DNA of 64,000 nucleotides from Candidatus Eremiobacterota bacterium (GTDB taxonomy: Bacteria > Vulcanimicrobiota > CADAWZ01 > Ess09-12), in assembly GCA_031082125.1 (NCBI GenBank), contig JAVHLM010000017.1, positions 94,660-158,659 of the forward strand, in the 5' to 3' direction. The translations under genes and the position numbers were made by a program. Shown here in pieces: positions 1 to 7,356 of this stretch. Below the pieces are notes generated by a model. That model was not told the DNA's origin and ran no database searches. It saw nothing but the letters and a program-made list of their open reading frames with translations. How positions within the stretch are numbered: position 1 is the stretch's first letter; every line of letters begins with the position of its first letter.

Positions 1-1
1 T

Positions 2-1528
2 CTTGTCATCATGATAAGCCTGTGCTTTCTCTCCCCCCACCAGGGATGCGCTTCCCAGAAAGCTGCGGAGAAGAGAGAAGAAGCGGCGTCCTCGCCAAGG
101 GAAGAGGAGCCTCTCAAGAAGCCCAATGTGGCAGGGCAGTTTTACCGCGACGACAGGGAAGCGCTCACGAAGGAACTGAAGGGGTATCTGGAAAAGGCCG
201 GGGCAGCCCCTCCTGGCACCGAAGAGGTCTGCGGTATCGTCTCACCCCATGCCGGCACCATCTACTCGGGACCTGTGGCAGCTTATGGATACCGCCTTGT
301 CAAGGGGCTTCCCTCCAGGACCGTTATCATTATCGCGCCAACTCACCATTTCGACTTCGAAGGCTTTGCCGTCTATGACCGCGGTGCCTTCAGGACCCCC
401 CTGGGTGACGTGCCTGTTGACAGGGCCATGGCACAGAGGCTCATGGAAAAGTGTTCCCTGGTCAAGAAGCAGTATGAGCCTTTTGAAAGGGAGCACAGCC
501 TCGAGCTCCAGATCCCTTTCCTGCAGGTGGCCCTTGAGGATTTCAAGATCGTGCCCCTCATCGCCGGCAGGAACGACCTTGAAGGGTGCAGAAAGCTTGC
601 CCAGGCAATGGCCTCACTCTTCGGGCCCTCAGAAACGCGGCCGGTGCTGCTTGTGGCAAGCTCTGATCTCTCCCACTACCACCCTTACAAGGAGGCGCAG
701 TCCATAGACGGGAAAACCATCAAAGCCATAGAGAAAATGGATGCTCCGGCACTCCTCGGGGAAGGCGCCGGGAACTGCGAACTCTGCGGCGCGGTCCCCG
801 TGGCCACCGTGATTCTTGCCATGAAAGAGCTCGGGTGCAGGCCCGTCCTTCTCAAATATGCCAATTCGGGTGACACTGCAGGCGATAAAAGCCGCGTCGT
901 AGGCTATGCTTCCGTGGCTTTCTCAAGAAAACCAGAGACAGGGAAGGTGAAAGGTATGAAAGATGAATTCCTCACCGGGGAAGACAAGAAAGAGCTCCTT
1001 GTGATGGCAAGGAAGACCCTTGAAGAGTATCTCAAGACAGGCAAAAAGCCTGAGTTCTTCAAGGACAGCCCCATCCCCGAAAACCTCAAGATGGAAACAG
1101 GCATGTTTGTGACCCTTCACAAGCATGGCGCCCTCAGGGGATGCATCGGGCACCTTACAGGAGGCGACGCACTCTATAAGTCCGTGGTGGAACTCGCAAT
1201 CTCATCGGCGACGAGAGACACGCGCTTTCCCCAGGTGAAATATGACGAGCTCAAGGATATCCACATAGAAATCTCGGTAATGTCGCCCCTCAGGCGTGCC
1301 GAGAGCGCCGACGAGATCGTGATGGGGAAGCATGGCGTCATTGTGAGAAAAGGCTTCCACAGCGGGGTCTTTCTTCCCCAGGTGGCTACCGAGACCGGGT
1401 GGACCAAGGAGGAGTTCATGAGCCAGCTCTGCTGGCAGAAAGCGGGACTTTCTCCCGATGCCTGGAAGGAAAAGGATACGGAACTCCTCATTTTCACCGC
1501 TGACGTGTTCGGAGAACCGGAAAAGTGA
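2..1528 (+). CDS. MEMO1-family / AMMECR1 two-domain fusion protein (AmmeMemoRadiSam B+A), 5' partial
   Basis: The N-terminal half (about residues 36-305) is a MEMO domain. It shows PNVAGQFY, SPHAG, a THH pair, EHSLELQ and SSDLSHY. The His of SPHAG, the His of THH and the Cys of CGAVPVA match the metal-site positions of human MEMO1. The C-terminal half (about 320-505) is an AMMECR1 domain with LRGCIGHL. The two domains are separate proteins in many genomes, where they accompany a radical SAM partner; that partner is not adjacent here. The frame is open to the left edge. The ATG at 11 lies inside a short hydrophobic stretch followed by Gly-Cys, so the true start, perhaps of an exported lipoprotein, is probably upstream of the window. 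The molecular function of the family is not settled. Confidence 0.85.
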   Translation, partial: LVIMISLCFLSPHQGCASQKAAEKREEAASSPREEEPLKKPNVAGQFYRDDREALTKELKGYLEKAGAAPPGTEEVCGIVSPHAGTIYSGPVAAYGYRLVKGLPSRTVIIIAPTHHFDFEGFAVYDRGAFRTPLGDVPVDRAMAQRLMEKCSLVKKQYEPFEREHSLELQIPFLQVALEDFKIVPLIAGRNDLEGCRKLAQAMASLFGPSETRPVLLVASSDLSHYHPYKEAQSIDGKTIKAIEKMDAPALLGEGAGNCELCGAVPVATVILAMKELGCRPVLLKYANSGDTAGDKSRVVGYASVAFSRKPETGKVKGMKDEFLTGEDKKELLVMARKTLEEYLKTGKKPEFFKDSPIPENLKMETGMFVTLHKHGALRGCIGHLTGGDALYKSVVELAISSATRDTRFPQVKYDELKDIHIEISVMSPLRRAESADEIVMGKHGVIVRKGFHSGVFLPQVATETGWTKEEFMSQLCWQKAGLSPDAWKEKDTELLIFTADVFGEPEK

Positions 1529-1619
1529 CCATCGCCGGGGCCCTGCGGTGCAAAGAAGGAATATAGGGCAGCATACCGAATGAATAGGACAGGTTGAGTT
1601 GACGAAAGGAGGGCTCCTA

Positions 1620-2117
1620 TTGCTCTGCCTGAAATGCGGACACAACAACGCCCAGGGAGCTAATTACTGCACCCGCTGCAACGCGGCGCTCCCCAAGATG
1701 ACCCAGACTGACACGGCGCCGCCCACCAAGGTGAACGAGCGTTACATGCAGCTCAAGGAAGCCGGCGAGAAAGCCAAGAGCGGCGAGTGGACAATTGAGC
1801 AGTACGGGAAGTTTCTCCAGGATATCCAGGCCATCCTTGCTCAGAAGGAGCAGGAAATCCGAGAGATAGAGATCCCCGAGGAAGCAATCGAGGAATTCGC
1901 CGAGGAGCTGGAAGTGGGCTTTAACGGGATTGAGCTTTACAACCAGGGCATCGCCAACATGCTCCTTTTCCTTGAGGACAAGAACGCCGACCACATTGAC
2001 TACGGCCTTGAGCTCGTCCATGAAGGAAACGAGAAGATAAACGAGGCAATGCGCATCAACAGGGAAAACAGGCGGAAGCTCGAGGAGATGTATATCGACA
2101 ACTCGACTCTCATGTAA
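1620..2117 (+). CDS. Small zinc-ribbon protein of unknown function
   Basis: The N-terminus carries two CxxC pairs (Cys3/Cys6 and Cys18/Cys21 from the chosen start), a typical short zinc ribbon. The rest is mostly acidic and helical, with no membrane segment. I chose the TTG at 1620 because a strong Shine-Dalgarno, AAAGGAGGG, sits 7 bases upstream. An in-frame TTG at 1599 would put the ribosome site inside the gene. It lies 91 bases after the MEMO/AMMECR1 gene and ends at a bidirectional terminator. No function can be assigned beyond metal binding. Confidence 0.75.
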   Translation: MLCLKCGHNNAQGANYCTRCNAALPKMTQTDTAPPTKVNERYMQLKEAGEKAKSGEWTIEQYGKFLQDIQAILAQKEQEIREIEIPEEAIEEFAEELEVGFNGIELYNQGIANMLLFLEDKNADHIDYGLELVHEGNEKINEAMRINRENRRKLEEMYIDNSTLM

Positions 2118-2131
2118 GGTTTAAAGACAGG

Positions 2132-2167
2132 AAAAAAAAAGAGGCTTTGCAAAGCCTCTTTTTTTTT
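2132..2167. terminator. Bidirectional intrinsic terminator
   Basis: A perfect 18-base palindrome, GAGGCTTTGCAAAGCCTC (2141-2158), is flanked by an A tract on the left and a T tract on the right. It can therefore terminate in both directions. It separates the convergent genes ending at 2117 (+) and 2184 (-). Confidence 0.9.
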
Positions 2168-2183
2168 CCCTGTTTTCCCTCCG

Positions 2184-2894
2184 TCAGCCCGCGAGAACCT
2201 GGGCCCACTTCGCCGATATGGCATCTCTCACCTTGGCGCGGTTCGCCGCCGCCTCCGAGATTATCTTCATGATGTCGGTCTGGAGGTCCTGGAGCATCTG
2301 GAAGATCTTCCACATGTGCTTCTGGCGCTCCACGGCCATCTGCCAGTAAGCCTCGTTGGACTGGAGCTGGTCAGTCTGGGCCATCTGGGCCATCTGGGAC
2401 TGCGAAGAGGACGACGACTGATCACCAGGGCCTCCCGGAGGCGCCACGGGGCCCGGAGGCTGTGAAGGATCCGGCGAGGGGCCCGGCGGATTCGGTGGTG
2501 AGCCGGGGGGGCATGATCCGCCGCATTTTCCCGGTCCCGGCGGAAGTCCCCCGCCAGGCATTCCATCCATAAATGAGGGAAGCTCCATCCCCTGCGAAGC
2601 CGGCTGCTGGGTGCCTCCGCCTGAAAGCCCCGCCATCGTATCGGTTGCAGACCTCACCTCTTCTCTTTTCTCATCAGTGCCGAGGTTCTGAGCCTGCCCT
2701 GTCTGGGCACCGGCTCTCGGCCCCTCCTGCTTTGAAAGCTCTGCATGGTCCACTGTATCGGCAGGCACAAGGGCGGTGGTCTCTCCCTCGGTCTCTCTCT
2801 TCTTTGCTCCCTCGCGCTGTGCGCCAACCTGCTGGGCGTTCTTTATATAGTCAGATGTCTTCGGCCCCACCGGGCCTGCTCCCTGAATCGCCAT
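2184..2894 (-). CDS. Low-complexity Pro/Gly-rich protein with helical C-terminus, unknown function
   Basis: 236 residues with no signal peptide or membrane segment. Residues about 1-95 are polar. Residues about 100-165 are very rich in Pro and Gly and include a CGGSC pair. The last 65 residues are Met/Gln-rich and predicted helical, rich in aromatic and basic residues. The start is supported by AAGGAGGAGG five bases upstream. It has its own sigma70-like promoter (2928-2956) and an upstream palindrome shared with the gene at 31022-32752, so the two may be co-regulated. I do not recognise the family. Confidence 0.6.
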   Translation of the reverse strand: MAIQGAGPVGPKTSDYIKNAQQVGAQREGAKKRETEGETTALVPADTVDHAELSKQEGPRAGAQTGQAQNLGTDEKREEVRSATDTMAGLSGGGTQQPASQGMELPSFMDGMPGGGLPPGPGKCGGSCPPGSPPNPPGPSPDPSQPPGPVAPPGGPGDQSSSSSQSQMAQMAQTDQLQSNEAYWQMAVERQKHMWKIFQMLQDLQTDIMKIISEAAANRAKVRDAISAKWAQVLAG

Positions 2895-2927
2895 CGCAGC
2901 CTCCTCCTTGTAGAAATCCTTAATTTC

Positions 2928-2956
2928 ATTATATCAGGGGGGATTTTAAAAGTAAA
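2928..2956 (-). promoter_or_regulatory. Sigma70-type promoter of the 2184-2894 gene
   Basis: On the minus strand a -35 TTTACT (2951-2956), a 17-base spacer and a consensus -10 TATAAT (2928-2933). TG is two bases upstream of the -10, an extended -10. The predicted start point is about 25-30 bases before the start codon at 2894. Confidence 0.7.
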
Positions 2957-2965
2957 CATCCGCAC

Positions 2966-2982
2966 GTTAACAAAATGTTAAC
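2966..2982. promoter_or_regulatory. Palindrome GTTAAC-N5-GTTAAC, candidate operator
   Basis: Perfect arms GTTAAC (2966-2971) and GTTAAC (2977-2982) around AAAAT. It lies 9 bases upstream of the -35 box of the 2184-2894 promoter and overlaps the stop codon of the preceding gene. A copy matching at 16 of 17 positions lies at 32830-32846 in the same place relative to another promoter. Confidence 0.6.
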
Positions 2983-4174
2983 TTCCCGGGGCCCTGGCCT
3001 GCGCGGCTCCGGCATGCTCAAGCAGCGATAAGGCCATGGCCCGGGCGCCTCCAGGAGGGCCCATCCTCTCGTACCCGATGGCAGCCATGCTCCTGTAACG
3101 CTCGGGGATACTGAGGATGGCAGACACTTCCGCCGCGATAGCGCCCTTCTCCTTTGCCACGACAGCTATGGAATCACCAAGCAGGCCTTTCTGGCGCTTC
3201 CTGTACCACCCGAGCTCCTGCCTTCCCTGGCTGTCAAAAGTGACGACAGGCTTCCCGAGCCCCACGGCCTGTTCATTTCCCGTGCCGGCCTGGCCGATAA
3301 GGACGGTGGAACACTTGAGCACATCGCCGAACATGCCTCTCACCACGGCAATGGAGACAGGCTCCTTGTCAAAATAGTCCATTGAGCCCGAGGGAAAGCT
3401 CTGGCCTTCCCTGAAGCGCCATCCCATCGGCGCGATCTTCCGGGAGAACTCCTCAAGCGGTGTCGAGAGGGCGGCACCCATGAGAAATGCCACCTTGCCC
3501 TCACAGATGGTATAAAGCTCCTCCACCGCTTCCAGTATTACTGCGATGTCGCCATAGGCCTCGGCACGGCTCCCGGGAAGGATGCCCACGCAGGGGAGGC
3601 CCTCCCTGAGGCCAAAGGTCTGGCCTTCATAGTCAAGGCTGTCCATCATGGCATTCCCGACCCACCGGGCATCTATGCGGGACGCTCTCAGGGAAGCGGC
3701 CGTCGGCTCGTCGCGCACGAAGGCCACCTCGCAGGAGCGCCTTATGACTGCTCTCTCGAACCCGTTGTAAGGCACAAAATAATTTGACTTTGCCGTGCCA
3801 ATCATGACCCGGGGTGGCGCGGCGAAAAGCATGGCCATCAGCACGGGGTAGATATCACCGACGGCCGCCGTGACATCCACATGGCCCTTCATATGTTTAA
3901 TGGCGAGGGCCTGAGCAGCCGTGAGGCTTCCAAGGCCGCAGGCAATATCCTTGAGAAGGTTTCCCGGATTCCCCGGGATCATGCCGCCGCTGGGCATGAG
4001 CTGCCGGGGTCCGATGACCTCGACGCCGCATGCTTCGTAGGCCTTGCCTTCCCCCACGAGGGGCAGGGCGGTAATGATCGATGACACGTCAATGGCGAGG
4101 AGGGCCTTCACCACGCTTGTGGCAATAGTATCTTCTCCGTAGCCATTGCTGATAAAGAGGATCCTGGGCGCCAT
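2978..4174 (-). CDS. Lipid-A-disaccharide synthase-related glycosyltransferase (LpxB paralogue)
   Basis: About 398 residues with the GT-B layout of the LpxB-related family known from cyanobacteria and deinococci. Visible are an N-terminal ISNGYGEDTIA loop, a central LPGSRAEAYGD segment and a nucleotide-sugar region GQAGTGNEQAVGLGKPVV. It is not a second true LpxB; the acceptor is unknown. Of the candidate starts, the ATG at 4174 has AAAGGA about 10 bases upstream. The ATG at 4192 would overlap the previous stop as ATGA but has no good ribosome site. It follows the metallophosphoesterase gene and is the last envelope enzyme of the lpx cluster. Confidence 0.75.
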   Translation of the reverse strand: MAPRILFISNGYGEDTIATSVVKALLAIDVSSIITALPLVGEGKAYEACGVEVIGPRQLMPSGGMIPGNPGNLLKDIACGLGSLTAAQALAIKHMKGHVDVTAAVGDIYPVLMAMLFAAPPRVMIGTAKSNYFVPYNGFERAVIRRSCEVAFVRDEPTAASLRASRIDARWVGNAMMDSLDYEGQTFGLREGLPCVGILPGSRAEAYGDIAVILEAVEELYTICEGKVAFLMGAALSTPLEEFSRKIAPMGWRFREGQSFPSGSMDYFDKEPVSIAVVRGMFGDVLKCSTVLIGQAGTGNEQAVGLGKPVVTFDSQGRQELGWYRKRQKGLLGDSIAVVAKEKGAIAAEVSAILSIPERYRSMAAIGYERMGPPGGARAMALSLLEHAGAAQARAPGS

Positions 4175-4188
4175 CACACAATTTCCTT

Positions 4189-4938
4189 TCATGATGCCAT
4201 CGTGGAGGTGCTCCCTCCGGGGATAAGCCCGTACGAGGCAAGCCTTAACGGCCTCTCTCCCGCTTCTATCACGCACTTTCCCATATACCTGCCATGGCTT
4301 CCTGCCTGCATTATCAGGGTTTTCCCCACCCTGAGGGGCTCATGGAGCACCCGATGGCTGTGCCCTCCCAGAATAAGATCCACTCCCCTGGTCTTTTCCG
4401 CAAGCTCCCTGTCATCGCGAAGGCCAAGATGGGAGAGCACAATGACGCAGTGCACTCCCAGGGCTTCGAACTCCCCAAGGATCTCCCTGAGGGCCACAAG
4501 AGGCGGGATGAAGAGAAAGCCCGTGCACCTTGTGAGAAAGGAATGCTCGGGGAACTGCACCGGCGTGAGGCCCATCACGCCCACCCTGAGGGTGCCCGCT
4601 TCCACGATGAGATGGTCCTTCCAGCAGTGAGAGGACTTCCCCGTAAGATCCTTGACATTTGCCGAGAGAATGGGAAAACGGGCGCTTTTTGCCCTCAGGG
4701 CGAGCACAGGGCGCAGGTAATGAAATTCCCTGTTGCCCATGGCCATTGCGGTGTACCCGGCATCATTCATCGCCGAGAGCACTGGCTCCCTGGGGTAAAA
4801 AAGCGTGCTCGACCCCCCCAGGGCATCGCCGCTGTCAAAAAGAAAGGTCCTCTCGTCGCGGGGCACCTGTTTGAGCAGCGAGAAGAGCTGATAACGGTTG
4901 TGAAGATCATTGGTATGATAGATGGTAATCTGCTCCAT
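4189..4938 (-). CDS. Calcineurin-like metallophosphoesterase (5'-nucleotidase-type domain)
   Basis: 249 residues forming only the metallophosphatase domain. Metal motifs in order are HTNDLHNR (DxH), DSGDAL (GD), GNREFHY, VLSHLG and GGHSHR (GHxH). The usual GNHE motif reads GNRE: an Arg replaces the catalytic His, as in LpxH-type enzymes, which have GNRD. There is no signal peptide and no C-terminal 5'-nucleotidase domain, so it is likely cytosolic. It sits between lpxB and an LpxB-like gene, and no lpxH or lpxI is seen in the window. It could supply the UDP-diacyl-sugar pyrophosphatase step, but this is inference. Confidence 0.75.
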   Translation of the reverse strand: MEQITIYHTNDLHNRYQLFSLLKQVPRDERTFLFDSGDALGGSSTLFYPREPVLSAMNDAGYTAMAMGNREFHYLRPVLALRAKSARFPILSANVKDLTGKSSHCWKDHLIVEAGTLRVGVMGLTPVQFPEHSFLTRCTGFLFIPPLVALREILGEFEALGVHCVIVLSHLGLRDDRELAEKTRGVDLILGGHSHRVLHEPLRVGKTLIMQAGSHGRYMGKCVIEAGERPLRLASYGLIPGGSTSTMAS

Positions 4939-4964
4939 GAGAACTCCCTTTCAGAGAAGGGTTA

Positions 4965-5306
4965 TCATGGCTTGGGAAGCGGCATGTAGGGGAGCCACCC
5001 GCAGAAGGCTCCGGCCACAAGGCCTGCCATGCCTCCCATAAGGCCCATGGCCATGTCCAGATTGCCATATCCCGCGAGAAAGCCCACTACCACCCCGAGA
5101 ATGCCAAAACCCATCACCATCTCCTTCTTCCCCGAAAGGGCGGGAGTGCCGGGGGAGGAAGGAGGCGCCGGAGGCGCCTTTTCAGGGTTCTCGCCCGGGA
5201 CGCTTTCCTTGGGTTCCGAGAAGGCACGAAGCGATGACAGGGGGGCCTCCCCTGTTTTTTCCGGTGATGAAGGTGACTTCTTGTAAGCCCTTACTTTCTT
5301 TTTCAT
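4965..5306 (-). CDS. Small membrane protein of unknown function
   Basis: 113 residues. The N-terminal 65 are Lys/Pro/Ser-rich and probably disordered. They are followed by two Gly/Met-rich hydrophobic segments (about 67-85 and 88-105). The ATG at 5306 is chosen because AAAGGAG lies four to five bases upstream; longer readings would run into lpxB. It sits between lpxB and the metallophosphoesterase gene and is probably co-transcribed with them. Confidence 0.55.
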   Translation of the reverse strand: MKKKVRAYKKSPSSPEKTGEAPLSSLRAFSEPKESVPGENPEKAPPAPPSSPGTPALSGKKEMVMGFGILGVVVGFLAGYGNLDMAMGLMGGMAGLVAGAFCGWLPYMPLPKP

Positions 5307-5322
5307 AGTACTCCTTTCGTGC

Positions 5323-6465
5323 TCAGCTGCCGTTTTCACAGATATCCACCACGAACTGCGCAATATTTTTTGTAACCCCGGGGCTTCCCAGGTCGAGCCT
5401 TACTTCCAGAAGGGCCTCGAGCATCATGCGGCGACCCGGGGTCTCATCAATGAGGGGAAGGCACTCGGCGGCTATTCTCCGGGGATTCACCTCAAGCTGC
5501 ACAAGCTCCGGTACCACCCTTTTCTGAAGGATCAGGTTGGGAAGGGAGATATGGGGAACCTTGATCAGGAGCTTCCCGATGCACCAGTCAGGCCAGGCCA
5601 GCTTGTAAAGGACCACCATGGGAACCCCCAGGATGGCCGCCTCAAGACTTGCGCTCCCCGACGCCATCAGTATGCACCTGGAAAGCTTCATCACTTCGTG
5701 GGCATTGCCCTCAGCAAGGGTGAGGCCTTCCATGTGAGGTGCCGTGAGGCCCTCTATCAGCGGGCGGTAAAGCGGAAGGGCCATGGGAAGAATAAAATGG
5801 AGATTCTTCCTTTCCTTCATGAGCAGCTCCTTGGTCTTCACCAGCACAGGCAGCAGCGAGACTATCTCCTGGTGCCTGCTACCCGGCATGAGGGCCACAT
5901 AGTCTTTCCCGGGGGGAAGGCCAAGCCTCGCGACCAGCTCGTCACGCTCCCCCTTCACCTCGAGCATGTCCACGAGAGGGTGGCCGAAGTAATTTACAGG
6001 AATGCCTGCCCGGCGGTAGGTCTTCACTGTATAGGTAAAGGCGGGAACAAGGTAATCAGAGACCCTGGCAATCTTCTTTACCCTTTCCACGCTGGGAAAC
6101 CATGCCGAAGGGGGGAAAAAATAAAGGGTTTTCACTCCATGGTCATGAGCGAACCGGGCAATCCTCATGTTGATGCTGGGTGTATCAATCAATATGAGAA
6201 GGTCGGGCCTCTCCTTGAGGATAATCGCCTTGACTCTCTTCACCAGGCCGAGAAGGAAAGGAATCTTCCCCAGGGCGTGCCAGGGACCGATGATGCCCCA
6301 AGACGTGCTCTCCTCAAAAATCATGACGCCCTTACTTTTCATCCTGGCGCCGCCGATACCGAAAAACTTATACGATGGCTTCAAGTGCCTGATGGTTGCC
6401 GCGAGATGAGCACCCTGCAGATCGCCTGAAGCTTCTCCTGCGAGAACCATTATCTTTTTCGACAT
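5323..6465 (-). CDS. lpxB: Lipid-A-disaccharide synthase LpxB
   Basis: About 380 residues, normal for LpxB. It condenses UDP-2,3-diacyl-glucosamine with lipid X to give the lipid A disaccharide on the inner face of the inner membrane. Family motifs are GEASGDLQGAHL at the N-terminus, LMPGSRHQEI in the middle and SGSASLEAAILGVPMVVLYK plus SLPNLIL near the C-terminus. The ATG at 6465 is preceded by CGGAG and begins MSKKIMVLAGEASGD; a TTG at 6483 is an alternative. It lies 50 bases after lpxA. Confidence 0.95.
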   Translation of the reverse strand: MSKKIMVLAGEASGDLQGAHLAATIRHLKPSYKFFGIGGARMKSKGVMIFEESTSWGIIGPWHALGKIPFLLGLVKRVKAIILKERPDLLILIDTPSINMRIARFAHDHGVKTLYFFPPSAWFPSVERVKKIARVSDYLVPAFTYTVKTYRRAGIPVNYFGHPLVDMLEVKGERDELVARLGLPPGKDYVALMPGSRHQEIVSLLPVLVKTKELLMKERKNLHFILPMALPLYRPLIEGLTAPHMEGLTLAEGNAHEVMKLSRCILMASGSASLEAAILGVPMVVLYKLAWPDWCIGKLLIKVPHISLPNLILQKRVVPELVQLEVNPRRIAAECLPLIDETPGRRMMLEALLEVRLDLGSPGVTKNIAQFVVDICENGS

Positions 6466-6515
6466 TCCGGTGAGCTCCGACAAAGTGGTGGAAAGCCTTG
6501 ATAGATTGGGCTTTT

Positions 6516-7337
6516 CTAAGGAGCAGTGAGATTCATGCTGGAGGAAGCCTCACTATCATTCACCCGTCGAAGAATGATTCCCATTTTCGAGGGAGACTCT
6601 AAGAACTTGATAAGGTGCGCAATCTCAGGCCCCGGGGCAATCTGGGTTTTTATCTCCTCCAGAGCCAGGAGGCGGCTCTTCTGGGCGATGATGCGGTAGG
6701 CGCGCTTCAGATTACCCCTCACCTCCTGCGAGATTTTCTGCCTCTTAAGGCCCACTATATTGAGGCCGAAAAGCCGGGCGGGCTGCCCCCATACCATGCT
6801 GTAAGGAGGCACGTCCTTTACGACACGGGCATATCCTCCCACCATTGCAAGGCTTCCTACCCTCACAAACTGGTGAACACCCGACATGCCTCCTATGACT
6901 GCCCTGTCCTCCACATCAACGTGGCCCGCGAGGCTTGTGGCATTGGCGATGAGCGTATTGGATCCGATGATGCAGTTATGACCTATATGCACGTAAGCCA
7001 TCAGGAAGTTGTTATCGCCGATTTGAGTGACACCCTCATCGGAGGTGGCCCGGTGCACCGTGACAAACTCTCTTATGAGGTTATTGTCCCCGATCTTCAC
7101 GTAGCTCTTTTCTCCCTTGTACTTGAGATCCTGGGGCTCTGTGCCCAGGACGGCGCCGTGAAATATTCTGCAGTTGCACCCGATAGTGGTCCATCCATCA
7201 ATTATCACGTTGGAGCCTATGGTGGTACCGGCTCCAACCCGCACGTGCTCACCTATGATGGAAAAAGGCCCTACTTCCACGCTCTCGTCCAGCTGCGCGC
7301 CTTGATGCACTACCGCAAGTGGGTGAATCTTGGAAAT
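6516..7337 (-). CDS. lpxA: UDP-GlcNAc (or UDP-GlcNAc3N) acyltransferase LpxA, probable ATT start
   Basis: First acyl transfer of lipid A synthesis; a left-handed beta-helix trimer. Hexapeptide repeats fill the first about 190 residues. The catalytic His sits in AYVHIGHN (His125 in E. coli), with LAGH and GVHQF following. The Gly of MVGGY matches E. coli Gly173, which allows long (C14-like) acyl chains. The only ordinary in-frame start, GTG at 7310, lacks a ribosome site and removes the conserved IHPLAVV first coil. The frame upstream to a stop has no ATG, GTG or TTG. An ATT at 7337 lies 6 bases after GGGGAG and restores ISKIHPLAVV, so I place the start there. Confidence 0.9.
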   Translation of the reverse strand: MSKIHPLAVVHQGAQLDESVEVGPFSIIGEHVRVGAGTTIGSNVIIDGWTTIGCNCRIFHGAVLGTEPQDLKYKGEKSYVKIGDNNLIREFVTVHRATSDEGVTQIGDNNFLMAYVHIGHNCIIGSNTLIANATSLAGHVDVEDRAVIGGMSGVHQFVRVGSLAMVGGYARVVKDVPPYSMVWGQPARLFGLNIVGLKRQKISQEVRGNLKRAYRIIAQKSRLLALEEIKTQIAPGPEIAHLIKFLESPSKMGIILRRVNDSEASSSMNLTAP

Positions 7338-7356
7338 TGTGATCTCCCCCTTTAAG

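Noticed and set aside
7308..7310. GTG at 7310 as the lpxA start
   Set aside because: No ribosome site, and it removes the conserved N-terminal IHP coil of LpxA.
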